DNA of 64,000 nt from Rubrivivax sp. (GCA_027485165.1 JAIXRN010000069.1:25515-89514); one strand, 5' to 3'. Counted from the stretch's first letter, positions 24,280 through 32,834 are shown. Notes: generated by a model not told the origin, from the letters alone. Program-made: numbers and translations.

Positions 24280-24930
24280 TTATTGGTTGACAGGTGACTT
24301 CGGGTCCAGCAACAGGGCCATCAGGTCGCGGATCTGCTGTTCGTCCAGCAGCTTGGCGTGGCCGAAGCGCGGCATGTTGGAACAGGCGTTGTAGGCCTTG
24401 CCGTTCCACAGCTTGCCCCAGGTGTACTGCACGATGGGCGCGGCCGTGGGGGCGGTGATGTCGGTAATGCCACGGTTCTTGCCGTAGTTCCACAGGCTGG
24501 GACCGATGGTGCCGTAGCTGATCTCTTTCTTGTCGATCTGGTGGCAGTTGTAGCAGTTGCCGCCGTTGTCCTTCGGCGCGGTGCTGGTGTCGGTCCAGGT
24601 CATGCCGCGGCCGCTCTGGGCCAGGCGTTCGCCGGCACGCCAGTCGCCGATGTACTGCCCGCCCTGCGGCCACCGGATGCTGGCCAGGGCTTCTTCCTGA
24701 ATGCGCTTGGCAATGGCATCGTCCGGGTCCTTGCCGGCCGAGCAGGCCTGCTGCCCCAGGTCTTGCTGGATGCGGTCGGTCTTGGCAATGCCTTCGTCGC
24801 GGAACGAAGCTTTCATGATGGCGGCGAACTGTGCATCCAGCTCGGCCGGGCTGGGGCCCGTCGCGCAAGAGGCCAGCAAGAGGGCAGCGGCCAGAAGGGC
24901 CGAAGCGCGCAGGATCAGAGGGGTCTTCAT
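24280..24930 (-). CDS. soxX: Cytochrome SoxX, with a lipobox
   Basis: This is the 216-aa monohaem c-type partner of SoxA in the SoxXA complex, which attaches thiosulfate to SoxY. The haem motif is CYNCH (GGNCYNCHQID) and the likely Met ligand is in SNMPRFGHAKLL. The N-terminus ALLAAALLLASCATGPSP contains an LASC lipobox, predicting a membrane-anchored lipoprotein, unlike the classic soluble SoxX. The ~100 residues before the haem form an extended N-terminal domain. The ATG at 24930 is chosen at the signal peptide, 19 bp after the soxA stop. Confidence 0.93.
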   Translation of the reverse strand: MKTPLILRASALLAAALLLASCATGPSPAELDAQFAAIMKASFRDEGIAKTDRIQQDLGQQACSAGKDPDDAIAKRIQEEALASIRWPQGGQYIGDWRAGERLAQSGRGMTWTDTSTAPKDNGGNCYNCHQIDKKEISYGTIGPSLWNYGKNRGITDITAPTAAPIVQYTWGKLWNGKAYNACSNMPRFGHAKLLDEQQIRDLMALLLDPKSPVNQ

Positions 24931-24949
24931 CAGGTGCAGTCTCGGCAGT

Positions 24950-25789
24950 TCAGCGCTTGATGGTGGGCACCGCCGAAGCAGCACCCTTGGCATTCACGCC
25001 CATGTAGCTGCCCAGGGCGATGGTCACGTCGGAAGCAAAGCCCGGGTAGGGGAAGCGCTGCTGGCGGTAGCAGTCGTTCAGGCGCAGTTGCATGCTCCAC
25101 ATCTGGCCGTTGCTGACGCGGTACGCCGGCCAGGCCGCGAAGCCCACGCCGTCGCCCGGGTTCTTGGTGAGGTTGGGCAGGTCTTGCAAGCGGATACGGA
25201 TGTTGTCCTGGGCGTGGCAGGCAGCGCAGGAGAAGTCGTGCGTCCCGCCACGGAAGAAGAAGGCGCGCTTGCCGAGTTCATAGAAGCGCTTTTCTTCGGG
25301 GTGCGCCTGGGGCAGGTTGAACTTCATGCCCTTGGAAGATGCCGCCACCCAGGTGGCCAGCGCGGTGACGTTCGCCATCTCGCCACGGCCGAAAGGCGTC
25401 TTCTTGATCTCGTCTTCGTTGAAGCCTTGCAGCGTGGCCATGCAGCTGACGAGGCGGGATTCCAGGTCCTGCACGCGCTGCGTGTCGGCGAAGTAGCGCG
25501 GCATCTCGACGAAGGCGCCTTTGACCACGCCCGGGCCCTTGCCCAGGTCGCACTGCTCCAGCGAAGCCTTTTTCGGCCCGCGCTTTTGCTTCCACAGGTC
25601 TTCGCCCTTGGCTTCGAACAGGTCGGCCGGGTTGCCGTCTTCAAGCATCTTGCGGTATTCGGCAATACCGTCTGCTGCGGTCTTGTCCTGCGCGTGCAGG
25701 GGCGTCGTCACGCCCCCCATGGCCAGCAGCGCCAGGGCAGCCCAGGCAGCCCAGGCAGCCTTTACAGCCATCGTCTTTTTCATCGTCAT
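24950..25789 (-). CDS. soxA: Cytochrome SoxA, single-haem type
   Basis: SoxA is the catalytic subunit of SoxXA. The 279-aa protein has a signal peptide ending LHAQ. One haem motif is seen, CAACH (FSCAACHAQD); the N-terminal haem of dihaem SoxA is lost, leaving LEQCDLG and LVSCMAT cysteines that may form a disulfide. The active-site Cys should be the one in LNDCYRQQRFPYPGFAS. The ATG at 25789 has AGGAG six bases upstream. It follows soxZ by 49 bp. Confidence 0.95.
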   Translation of the reverse strand: MTMKKTMAVKAAWAAWAALALLAMGGVTTPLHAQDKTAADGIAEYRKMLEDGNPADLFEAKGEDLWKQKRGPKKASLEQCDLGKGPGVVKGAFVEMPRYFADTQRVQDLESRLVSCMATLQGFNEDEIKKTPFGRGEMANVTALATWVAASSKGMKFNLPQAHPEEKRFYELGKRAFFFRGGTHDFSCAACHAQDNIRIRLQDLPNLTKNPGDGVGFAAWPAYRVSNGQMWSMQLRLNDCYRQQRFPYPGFASDVTIALGSYMGVNAKGAASAVPTIKR

Positions 25790-25838
25790 CGTGTCTCCTG
25801 CCGATGGCAGCTTCACCGCCGCGGCGCGGCGGCCGTGA

Positions 25839-26150
25839 TCAGGACACCGTGGCTTCGTCCGTGCGGGTGTCGCCCTTGTTGTCCTTCCAATTCACGGTGA
25901 TCTTGTCGCCGGCCTTGGCGCCCTTGACAGTGAACTGCATGAACGGGTTCTTCGACACCGCCGGGCCCCACTGCGCCGTGAGCACGGGCTTGCCATTCAG
26001 CGAGGCGCTGACTTCCTGGATGAACCAGGCCGGGATGGTCTTGCCGGCAGCGTCCTTGCGCTGGCCGGTTTCCATCTCGTGGCTCATGAGCACGCGAACG
26101 GTCGTCTTGTCGCCAGCGGCTTGGGCGCGAATGCGCATCGGGTCTGCCAT
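25839..26150 (-). CDS. soxZ: Sulfur-carrier partner SoxZ
   Basis: This is a 103-aa immunoglobulin-like protein with no signal peptide (MADPMRIRAQAAGDKTTVRV). It pairs with SoxY and is exported with it through the Tat route. Typical motifs are VLMSHEMETGQRKD, IPAWFIQEV and NPFMQFTVKGAKAGDKI. It lies 50 bp after soxY in the leftward operon. The length is standard for the family. Confidence 0.96.
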   Translation of the reverse strand: MADPMRIRAQAAGDKTTVRVLMSHEMETGQRKDAAGKTIPAWFIQEVSASLNGKPVLTAQWGPAVSKNPFMQFTVKGAKAGDKITVNWKDNKGDTRTDEATVS

Positions 26151-26200
26151 GGTGGGCTCCTTCAATCAGTCAAAAGATAGGAAAACAGGGGTGGTCTGAT

Positions 26201-26659
26201 TCACCCGCCACAGCCGCCCAGGGTGACCTTTACTTCCTTGACGGCATACAGCACCTTGCCGTCGTTCATCAAGGCCACGGCGTAGACGTTGGACGACTGG
26301 CCCATCTTCACGCGGGTGGTGAAGTTCGGCTCCACGCTGTCCGTGACGTCGAAGATGGCCGTCAACATGGCCGGGTTCTTTTCGACCAGCACCATCAGGC
26401 GCTTGGCGCCAGGCAAGGTGGTGGAAGCACCCACGGGCACCACAGCACCGTTCTCGGCGATGTCCGGGCCGGTGATGGTGACGTCCTTGCTCTCCGTGGG
26501 CGTGCCTGCGCCCAAGGACTTCATCAGGTCGGCCATGTTTTTAGCGTCGAAGGCAGCGGCCAGCCAGGATGCCTGCGCCACGCCTGGCAACAGGCCTGCG
26601 CCAGCCAGCAGCGCGGCCACGCGGGCCGAATGGGACAGGGCTTGACGACGGGTCAGCAT
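26201..26659 (-). CDS. soxY: Sulfur-carrier protein SoxY
   Basis: SoxY carries the thiosulfate-derived sulfur on the Cys of its C-terminal GGCGG tail, which is intact here (VTLGGCGG). The 152-aa precursor has a Tat signal MLTRRQALSHSARVAALLAG. The ATG at 26659 has GGAG eight bases upstream; the frame is open further to 26719. The 108-bp gap after soxD is the largest in the operon and could hold an internal promoter, though no convincing -35/-10 pair was found. Confidence 0.96.
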   Translation of the reverse strand: MLTRRQALSHSARVAALLAGAGLLPGVAQASWLAAAFDAKNMADLMKSLGAGTPTESKDVTITGPDIAENGAVVPVGASTTLPGAKRLMVLVEKNPAMLTAIFDVTDSVEPNFTTRVKMGQSSNVYAVALMNDGKVLYAVKEVKVTLGGCGG

Positions 26660-26767
26660 GAGATTTCTCCTAGATTCGAGCATCGTAGTGAACGGATGCC
26701 CTGGCTTGATGCGGAACATCCCTGAGCCTGCAGGGCGACAGTGATAAGGGGCCTGGACACATTGGAT

Positions 26768-27889
26768 TCATCGCTTTGCGCCAGCAGCCAGCCATTGCGC
26801 CAGCACTTTGGCGTCGGCTTCAGGCAGGCCCTGGGCCGGCATGGGAACGACGCCCCAGACGCCCTGGCCCCCGCTCTTGATCTTGGCGGTCAGGTAGGCT
26901 TCGGCATCAGCCTTGCCAGCGTATCGCTTCGCGATTTCTGCAAAGCCGGGACCCACGATTTTCTTTTCCATGCCATGGCAGGCTGTACAGGTGTACTTGC
27001 CCGCCAGCGCCACGGCAGGGGCCGGGCCAGCGGCAGCTGCTGGCGCTGCAGTGGCCACACCCGCCGCCCCGACTGCGGCCACGACAGCCGGCGCGCCTGC
27101 GGGCCGCGTCGTGTCGGCACCGCGCTGCGCGCCCACCAGCCGGTTCTGTTCGGCCAGATTGCCATGGGCGTTGCGGGCAAAGTCAGGCAGGAACGACGCC
27201 AGCTTGGGTTCGGCTTCGCAGTTCGTCATGCAGGCCCGGGCCACCACGTCGGGCTTGCCGCCATTGCCCAGCCCTTTGCCAGGCCACAGGCCGTGTTCGA
27301 TGGTCTTGCCGTTTCGGTTCGGCAGCCGGTTCTGAACTTCGGCCATGTTCTTGTCCGACAGCACGAAGCTGTCCGGCAGCACGTCGCCCATGTGCAGCAG
27401 GTAGGCCGTGACGGCATAGACCTCTTCCACGCTCAGGCTCTTGGGCTGGTTCCAGGGCATGGCCCGGTTGATGTAGTCCCAGAGCGTGGACACGCTGGAC
27501 ACCTTCATCAGCGTGGTGCGGCCGGGGAAACTGCGGTCGTTCAGCCGCGCCACGCGCCCGGTCCCGACATCTTCCTTCGTCGTACCGCCCACCAGGGGCG
27601 TGAAGGTCTCGTTGCTTTCGCCAAAGATGCCGTGACAGGAAGCGCACTTGCCTTCCCAGACCTCCATGCCCTTGGCCACCGACCCGCTGCCCTTCGGCAA
27701 CCCCAGGAAGTCGGGTCGAACGTCGATGTCCCAGGCCTGCACTTCCTTGAGCGTGGCCGGGCGGCCCACGCCCGGGAACGATGCTGCCTGCGCAGCAGAA
27801 ACCGCCGTGCCCAGCAGACCGAGGGACAGCCCCAGGGACAAGCCCAGAGAAAGGCGCCGTGCCAGCGGCGCTTTACGAGAGCTGGACAT
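26768..27889 (-). CDS. soxD: Dihaem cytochrome SoxD of sulfane dehydrogenase
   Basis: SoxD takes electrons from the molybdenum protein SoxC during oxidation of SoxY-bound sulfane sulfur. The 373-aa protein has a signal peptide containing three LSLG repeats (RLSLGLSLGLSLGLLG). Haem motifs are CASCH (GKCASCHGIFG, about residue 82) and CTACH (YTCTACHGMEK, about residue 302), separated by an Ala/Pro-rich linker around 270-295. The start overlaps the soxC stop by 17 bp. Confidence 0.94.
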   Translation of the reverse strand: MSSSRKAPLARRLSLGLSLGLSLGLLGTAVSAAQAASFPGVGRPATLKEVQAWDIDVRPDFLGLPKGSGSVAKGMEVWEGKCASCHGIFGESNETFTPLVGGTTKEDVGTGRVARLNDRSFPGRTTLMKVSSVSTLWDYINRAMPWNQPKSLSVEEVYAVTAYLLHMGDVLPDSFVLSDKNMAEVQNRLPNRNGKTIEHGLWPGKGLGNGGKPDVVARACMTNCEAEPKLASFLPDFARNAHGNLAEQNRLVGAQRGADTTRPAGAPAVVAAVGAAGVATAAPAAAAGPAPAVALAGKYTCTACHGMEKKIVGPGFAEIAKRYAGKADAEAYLTAKIKSGGQGVWGVVPMPAQGLPEADAKVLAQWLAAGAKR

Positions 27890-29267
27890 TCTTCACCTCG
27901 CCGCTTTCCTGCACCAGCCAGGTCTGAATGGCGTGGTTGTGATAGATCGACCGCGTGCCACGTACGGCGCGCAGCTGCGCGTAGGTAGGCTGCACGTAGC
28001 CCGTCTCGTCCATGGCGCGGCTTTGCACCAGGGCGGGCTTGCCGTCCCAGGCCCAGTCCAGGCTGAAGCGGGTGAGGCACTTGCTCATCACGGGTTCCTG
28101 CAGCCGCGCGGTCTTCCAGTTGCGGCCGCCGTCGACCGAGACATCGACGCGCTTGACCTGACCCTTGCCCGACCAGGCTAGGCCGCTGATCTGGTAGTAG
28201 CCCTTGTCCAGCAGCACCTGCCCGCCCGAAGGCGTAGTGATGACGCTCTTGCATTCCTGCGTGCTGCTGTACTGGCGGTGCAGGCCGCCGGGCATCAGGT
28301 CGACGTAGTGGATGACTTCGTCCTTGGTGCCATAGGGCTTGTCGCCCACTTCGATGCGGCGCAGGTACTTCACCCAGCTCACACCCTGCACGCCGGGCAC
28401 CACCAGGCGCAGCGGGTAGCCGTTCTCGGGCCGCAGCATTTCGCCGTTCTGGCCGTAGGCGACAAAGACTTCGCCGCTTTCCACCAGTTCCATAGGCAGC
28501 GTGCGCGTCATGCTGGAACCGTCGGCGCCTTCGCCCAGCACGAAGCGCGCACGCTTGTAGTCCACGCCGGCCATGTCCAGCAGCAGCTTCAGCGGCACGC
28601 CGGTGAATTCGCTGCAGCTGATCATGCCGTGCGTGTACTGGCAGGTGGGCACGGCGACGTTGCCCCATTCCATACCGGTGTTGGCACCGCATTCGATGAA
28701 ATGGAAGCGGCTCACGCTGGGCAGGCGCATCAGCTCGTCCATCGTGAAGACCATGGGCGTCTTCAGGATCTTCTCGTCACTGCCATTGATCATCAGCCGG
28801 TGCTGGGAAGGGTCGATGTCCCACCAGCCCTGGTGGTGGCGTTCGAAGTGCAGGCCACTGGGGGTGACGATGCCGAACAGGCTTTGCAGCGGCGCGAAGC
28901 TCACGCTGGACTGGGCGGTCTGCGTCAGGCCAGGGCTCTGGCGCCGCTGCACATTGGCCTCGTACTTCGACGGCTTGCCGTAGCCGTCGGTCACCACCGG
29001 CTGGCCCAGGCCTGTGGTGTGGGCCGGCAGCTTCAGGATGTGCGGGTCGCCCCCGGCCACTGGCAAGGGGTTGGCCTGGCCCAGCGCGCTGCCGGCGGCA
29101 CCGCCAGCCACCGCCGCGGCGAAGGCGCTGCGGATGAAGTCGCGCCGGCCGGCCTTGGCCTCGGCAAAGACCTGGCGTACGCCGTCAGCGCTGACGAAGT
29201 TTTCCGGCGCCTTCAGCAGCCGGCCTGAACCTCTAGCGGCCAACGACAGGGCCTGTCCATCTTCCAT
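27873..29267 (-). CDS. soxC: Sulfane dehydrogenase molybdoprotein SoxC
   Basis: SoxC is the molybdenum-cofactor subunit of SoxCD, whose presence allows complete oxidation of thiosulfate to sulfate without sulfur globules. The 464-aa protein has a Tat-type signal within an N-terminal extension (KAGRRDFIRSAFAAAVAGG, about residues 38-58). The sulfite-oxidase fold shows HFIECGANTGMEWG and ISCSEFTGVPL, whose Cys should ligate Mo, plus the dimerisation domain with VDVSVDGGRNW. The ATG at 29267 is favoured by AGGAG at eight bases; 29273 is also possible. It is the first gene of the operon. Confidence 0.95.
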   Translation of the reverse strand: MEDGQALSLAARGSGRLLKAPENFVSADGVRQVFAEAKAGRRDFIRSAFAAAVAGGAAGSALGQANPLPVAGGDPHILKLPAHTTGLGQPVVTDGYGKPSKYEANVQRRQSPGLTQTAQSSVSFAPLQSLFGIVTPSGLHFERHHQGWWDIDPSQHRLMINGSDEKILKTPMVFTMDELMRLPSVSRFHFIECGANTGMEWGNVAVPTCQYTHGMISCSEFTGVPLKLLLDMAGVDYKRARFVLGEGADGSSMTRTLPMELVESGEVFVAYGQNGEMLRPENGYPLRLVVPGVQGVSWVKYLRRIEVGDKPYGTKDEVIHYVDLMPGGLHRQYSSTQECKSVITTPSGGQVLLDKGYYQISGLAWSGKGQVKRVDVSVDGGRNWKTARLQEPVMSKCLTRFSLDWAWDGKPALVQSRAMDETGYVQPTYAQLRAVRGTRSIYHNHAIQTWLVQESGEVKNVQLS

Positions 29268-29320
29268 CTTCATCACTCCTGGCCGCCAGGGCGCAAGGCC
29301 CACCGGGCTGGTCTATCCAC

Positions 29321-29340
29321 ATATTCGTGTAGATGGATAT
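29321..29340. promoter_or_regulatory. Candidate ArsR/SqrR-type operator upstream of soxC
   Basis: ATATTCGTGTAGATGGATAT is an imperfect 20-bp palindrome containing ATTC-N8-GGAT. This is one base off the ATTC-N8-GAAT pattern I recall for SqrR-type sulfur repressors. It lies ~55 bp before soxC and overlaps a -10-like TAATAT. Confidence 0.5.
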
Positions 29341-29363
29341 TAGGCAGGGGTGATGTTGGACAA
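29337..29363 (-). promoter_or_regulatory. Possible soxC promoter
   Basis: Leftward, TTGTCC (29363-29358) and TAATAT (29342-29337) have 15-bp spacing, shorter than ideal. The -10 overlaps the candidate operator, as expected for repression. Confidence 0.35.
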
Positions 29364-29390
29364 GCCTAGGACTTTCCCGGCGGCTTTGTC

Positions 29391-30446
29391 CTAGACAACG
29401 GGCGGCTGCAGCAGCCGCAACGCGCCCGCATCGGCGTCGATTTCGGCCAGGGCCCCCACGGGCAGGGTGAACTTGCGGCGGATGTGCCCGAAGCTGGCGC
29501 CGCTGTAGACGGGCACGCCCAGGGGCTTGAAGTAGTCGTCGAAGACTTCGTCCAGCGTCAGCGTGCCGTAGTTGCCATCACCCGGGCCGCAGTTGGTAAA
29601 GGCGCCCAGCACCACGCCGGCCAGGCGCTGGAAGGCTCCGGCCAGTTGCAGCGTGCCCAGCATGCGGTCCACGCGGTAGATGTATTCGTTGATGTCTTCC
29701 AGGAACAGGATGGCCCCGTCCAGCCGCGGCCAGTAGCCCGTGCCAGCCAGGGCCGAGAACACCGCCAGGTTGCCGCCCACCAGCGGCCCCTGCGCGCGCC
29801 CGCCGCGCAGCGTGCTGATGCGGTTGGCCTTGGGCGCCAGCGCGTCTTCCTTGTCCTGCGGGTTGGCCAGCAGCAGCGGCGCAGCGTCCATCACCATCGC
29901 ACGAAAGTGGCGCACGCTGAAATCGTTCCATTCCGAAGCGCCCATGGGGCTGTGGAAGGTGACCAGGCCCGTGCGGGCGTGCACCGCGTTCACCAACGTC
30001 GTCAGGTCGCTGAAGCCGCCCAGGAACTTCGGTGCGCGGCGGATGGCGGCGTAGTCGATCAGCGGCAGGATGCGGTGGCCGCCGGACCCGCCCGTCACGG
30101 CCAGGATGCCGTGCACGCCAGGGTCGGCAAACATCGCGTTGATGTCGCTGGCGCGCTGTTCGGCCGTGCCGGCGAAGTGGCCGTAGCGCGCACGCAGGTT
30201 AGGCGCTTCACGCACCTTGAAGCCCAGGGCTTCCATGTTTTCGCGCGCGATCTCGTAAGGCGTACGCTCGTAGATGGCGCCCGAGGGGTTGACCAGGGCG
30301 ATGGTGTCGCCCGGCTGCAGACGGCGGGGTCGCAGCGGCGTGGCGCCCTGGCCAGCCGGGGCCGAGGCCGGCTGCGCGCGCAGCATCAGGGCGGGCCCGG
30401 CCAGGGTGGCGCCCATGGCGCCTTGCAGCAGCTGTCGTCTTTGCAT
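29391..30446 (-). CDS. ldcA: LD-carboxypeptidase (S66 family), murein-peptide recycling
   Basis: LdcA removes the terminal D-Ala from murein tetrapeptides. The 351-aa protein is a serine peptidase of family S66: Ser121 nucleophile in AVTGGSGGHRILPL, a Glu in ILFLEDINEYIYRVD and a His in SGASFGHIRRK. An N-terminal signal-like segment (LLQGAMGATLAGPALMLRAQ) suggests export, whereas E. coli LdcA is cytoplasmic. It is the last gene of a three-gene leftward set with a dipeptidase and a peptide-binding protein. Confidence 0.88.
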   Translation of the reverse strand: MQRRQLLQGAMGATLAGPALMLRAQPASAPAGQGATPLRPRRLQPGDTIALVNPSGAIYERTPYEIARENMEALGFKVREAPNLRARYGHFAGTAEQRASDINAMFADPGVHGILAVTGGSGGHRILPLIDYAAIRRAPKFLGGFSDLTTLVNAVHARTGLVTFHSPMGASEWNDFSVRHFRAMVMDAAPLLLANPQDKEDALAPKANRISTLRGGRAQGPLVGGNLAVFSALAGTGYWPRLDGAILFLEDINEYIYRVDRMLGTLQLAGAFQRLAGVVLGAFTNCGPGDGNYGTLTLDEVFDDYFKPLGVPVYSGASFGHIRRKFTLPVGALAEIDADAGALRLLQPPVV

Positions 30447-30478
30447 GGCGGGGCCTTGCCGGATGGGAGAAGAGACCG

Positions 30479-31096
30479 TCAGTCCACGCGCGGAAAGCTG
30501 CGCCGCACGGCGTCACGGTCGCCGTGGTCGAAGTGCCACCACTCGGTGGGAATGCCATCAAAGCCGCCCGCGGCCATCGCGTCGCGCAGGCGGTCGCGCA
30601 GCGCCACGTGTTGCGGCGTCAGCAGCCCGCTGGCCAGGTGTTCGGCGTGCAGGGCGGGGTGCGACGCCAGCGCCATTTCGTCGAAGCCGCTGCCCATGTC
30701 GGCTTCCCCGCCTTCGGGGCTGACCAGGGTCACGTCCACGGCCATGCCGTAGCTGTGGATGGACCCGCGCGCCGGGTCGGCAAAGTACATGGCCATCGGC
30801 GTGCCCACCACGTCGGCCCAGATGGCTTCCTGCACGCGCTGCGGGCGCAGCGCGTCCAGCACGCACAGGCGCCAACCGGGGTGCTGGTGCTGCAGCCAGG
30901 TGGCGGCAGCTTCCAGGCCGGCGGCGGCCTCGGCACGCAGCCACGCGCAGTCAAAGCCGCGGTACAGCACGCGCCCGGCGAAGTTGTTGTGGCTGGCGTA
31001 GCGCAGCTCGTGCTGCACACCCCGCACGTCGGCCAGCGCGCGAAACGCGGGATGTGTGGGCACGTCTTCGACGCGGATCACGGCGGCTGGCTTCAT
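30479..31096 (-). CDS. ddpX: D-alanyl-D-alanine dipeptidase (VanX/DdpX family)
   Basis: This is a 205-aa zinc dipeptidase that splits D-Ala-D-Ala. The VanX-type motifs are complete: SIHSYGMAVDV (zinc ligands H114, D121) and TEWWHFD (catalytic Glu and zinc His about 186-189). No signal peptide is evident, so it is probably cytoplasmic. It sits 32 bp upstream of ldcA and 29 bp downstream of the peptide-binding protein gene, suggesting a peptide-salvage unit rather than vancomycin resistance. No vanA/vanH genes are present. Confidence 0.9.
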   Translation of the reverse strand: MKPAAVIRVEDVPTHPAFRALADVRGVQHELRYASHNNFAGRVLYRGFDCAWLRAEAAAGLEAAATWLQHQHPGWRLCVLDALRPQRVQEAIWADVVGTPMAMYFADPARGSIHSYGMAVDVTLVSPEGGEADMGSGFDEMALASHPALHAEHLASGLLTPQHVALRDRLRDAMAAGGFDGIPTEWWHFDHGDRDAVRRSFPRVD

Positions 31097-31125
31097 GCGT
31101 TCCTCATCCGCGGGTCACAGGTGCT

Positions 31126-32772
31126 TCATTCGCGCCACACGCCTTCGAAGTCGACGCTGCCGTCGGGCGCCATCACGAAGCCGCGCACGTCCTTGCGCAG
31201 CGGGATGTAGATCGACGAATGCGCCATCGTGATCCACGGGCGTTCGCGCTTGAAGATCTCTTGCGCGCGTTCGATCAGGGCCAGGCGCTTGGGCACGTCC
31301 ACTTCTTCGCGCGCGGCCTGCAGCAAGGCGTCGAATTCGGCATGGCAGAACTTGATGCCGCCCCGGCTGCTGGCGCAGCTGAGGTTGGGGGCCAGGAAGT
31401 CGTCGGCCAGGGGCACGTCGCTGCTCCAGCCGCTCATGTAGACGTCGTGTTCGCCGTTGTTGGCGCGCTTCAGGTACTCACCCCATTCGTAGCTGCGGAT
31501 GCGTGCGGTGATACCCACCTGCGCCCAGTCGGCCTGCACGAGCTGCGCCATCAGCTGCCCGTTGGGGTTGGTCGGGCGGCTGATGGGCAGGGCCCACAGG
31601 TCGATGGTGGTGCCCGGCGGCACGCCGGCCTGGGCCAGCAGGGTGCGGGCACGGACCGGGTTGTATTCATTGCGCAGCCGGGTGTTGAAGCCCGGCACGC
31701 TGGGCGGGAAGGCGCTGACGGCCTGCAGCGCATCGCCGCGCGGAAACAGCACACGGAACAGCGCGTTGCGGTCGATGGCGATGTCCAGCGCCTCGCGCAC
31801 TTCGCGCCGCGCCAGCAGCGGGCGCTGCAGGTTGAAGGCCAGATAGCTGATGTTCAGCGCCTGCGTCTTCAGGATCTGCACCTGCGGGTGGCCGGTGAGC
31901 GACGTGACATCGACATCGCGGATCGCCGCCGCGATCTGGCATTCGCCGCGCGCCAGCTTCTGCACGCGCACGTTGGGTTCGCGGCTGATGGCAAACACCA
32001 GCGCACGCGGCTTCTGCACCCCGCGCCAGTGGCCGGGGTGGGGCTGCAGGCGCAGCACGTCGTCCTTGCGGTAGCTCTTGAAGCGCCAGGGCCCTGTGCC
32101 CACGGGCTGGTTGTTGATGGCGCTGGCCCGGCGTGTGGCCAGCAGCTGCGCGGCGTATTCGGCCGAATGGATGGACGCGAAGTTGCTGGCCAGCAGCGAC
32201 AGGAAGTTGACGTTCGGCCGGTGCAGCCGAAAGCGCAGGGTATGGCCGTCGATGCGGTCGATGCCGGCCACCATCGCCGGCAGGCCCAGGCTCTGCGCCT
32301 GCACGTAGGTGGCCGGGAAGGCCAGGTGGAACGGGTGCTGCGGGTCCAGCATGCGCTGGAAGCTGAACAGCACGTCGTCAGCGTTCAGCGCGCGCGTGGG
32401 CGTGAAGGACGGCGTGCTGTGGAAGACCACGTCGCGCCGCAGCGTGATGGTGACGCTGCGCGCGTCGGGCGACACCTGCCAGGCGGTGGCCAGCTCGGGC
32501 TGCAGGTCGGAGGTGCCACGCCTGTAGCCCAGCAGGCGGTTGAAGATCTGGCTGGTGGCGTTGCTGGTGGCGCTGCTGTCCCACAGCGCGGGGTCGAAGC
32601 CTTCGGGGCTGGCTTCGGCGCAGAAGACCAGGGGTTTGTCGCTGGCCTGCACGGCGCCCGGGGCACCGGCCACGGCCACGGCCAGGGCCAGCAAGGCCGT
32701 CGGTAACGCCGTCCGCAGCGCCGCCCGCGCCCGCGGGCGGCCCCCGTCAGGCTGGGCGCTGATATCTTGCAC
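31126..32772 (-). CDS. Family-5 peptide-binding protein, orphan (murein-peptide context)
   Basis: This is a 548-aa periplasmic solute-binding protein of the DppA/OppA family from a GTG at 32772; no ATG precedes the signal peptide (TALLALAVAVAGAPGAVQA). Family motifs include FDPALWDSSATSN, DDVLFSFQRMLDPQHPF, PVGTGPWRFKSY, REVREALDIAIDRNAL and YEWGEYLKRANNGEHDVY. No permease or ATPase is encoded beside it, so it would need a transporter elsewhere, possibly the one at 52420-56103. The neighbouring dipeptidase and LD-carboxypeptidase suggest murein peptides as ligand. It diverges from malZ. Confidence 0.85.
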   Translation of the reverse strand: MQDISAQPDGGRPRARAALRTALPTALLALAVAVAGAPGAVQASDKPLVFCAEASPEGFDPALWDSSATSNATSQIFNRLLGYRRGTSDLQPELATAWQVSPDARSVTITLRRDVVFHSTPSFTPTRALNADDVLFSFQRMLDPQHPFHLAFPATYVQAQSLGLPAMVAGIDRIDGHTLRFRLHRPNVNFLSLLASNFASIHSAEYAAQLLATRRASAINNQPVGTGPWRFKSYRKDDVLRLQPHPGHWRGVQKPRALVFAISREPNVRVQKLARGECQIAAAIRDVDVTSLTGHPQVQILKTQALNISYLAFNLQRPLLARREVREALDIAIDRNALFRVLFPRGDALQAVSAFPPSVPGFNTRLRNEYNPVRARTLLAQAGVPPGTTIDLWALPISRPTNPNGQLMAQLVQADWAQVGITARIRSYEWGEYLKRANNGEHDVYMSGWSSDVPLADDFLAPNLSCASSRGGIKFCHAEFDALLQAAREEVDVPKRLALIERAQEIFKRERPWITMAHSSIYIPLRKDVRGFVMAPDGSVDFEGVWRE

Positions 32773-32834
32773 CGTCCCATCATAGCGACGGGGTGGGTGG
32801 CTTCCGCCACGCACCGCAGGCCAGAATCCCCGGC

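Noticed and set aside
30479..31096. Vancomycin-resistance role for the VanX-like dipeptidase
   Set aside because: No vanA/vanH/vanS genes are near; the neighbours point to murein-peptide use.
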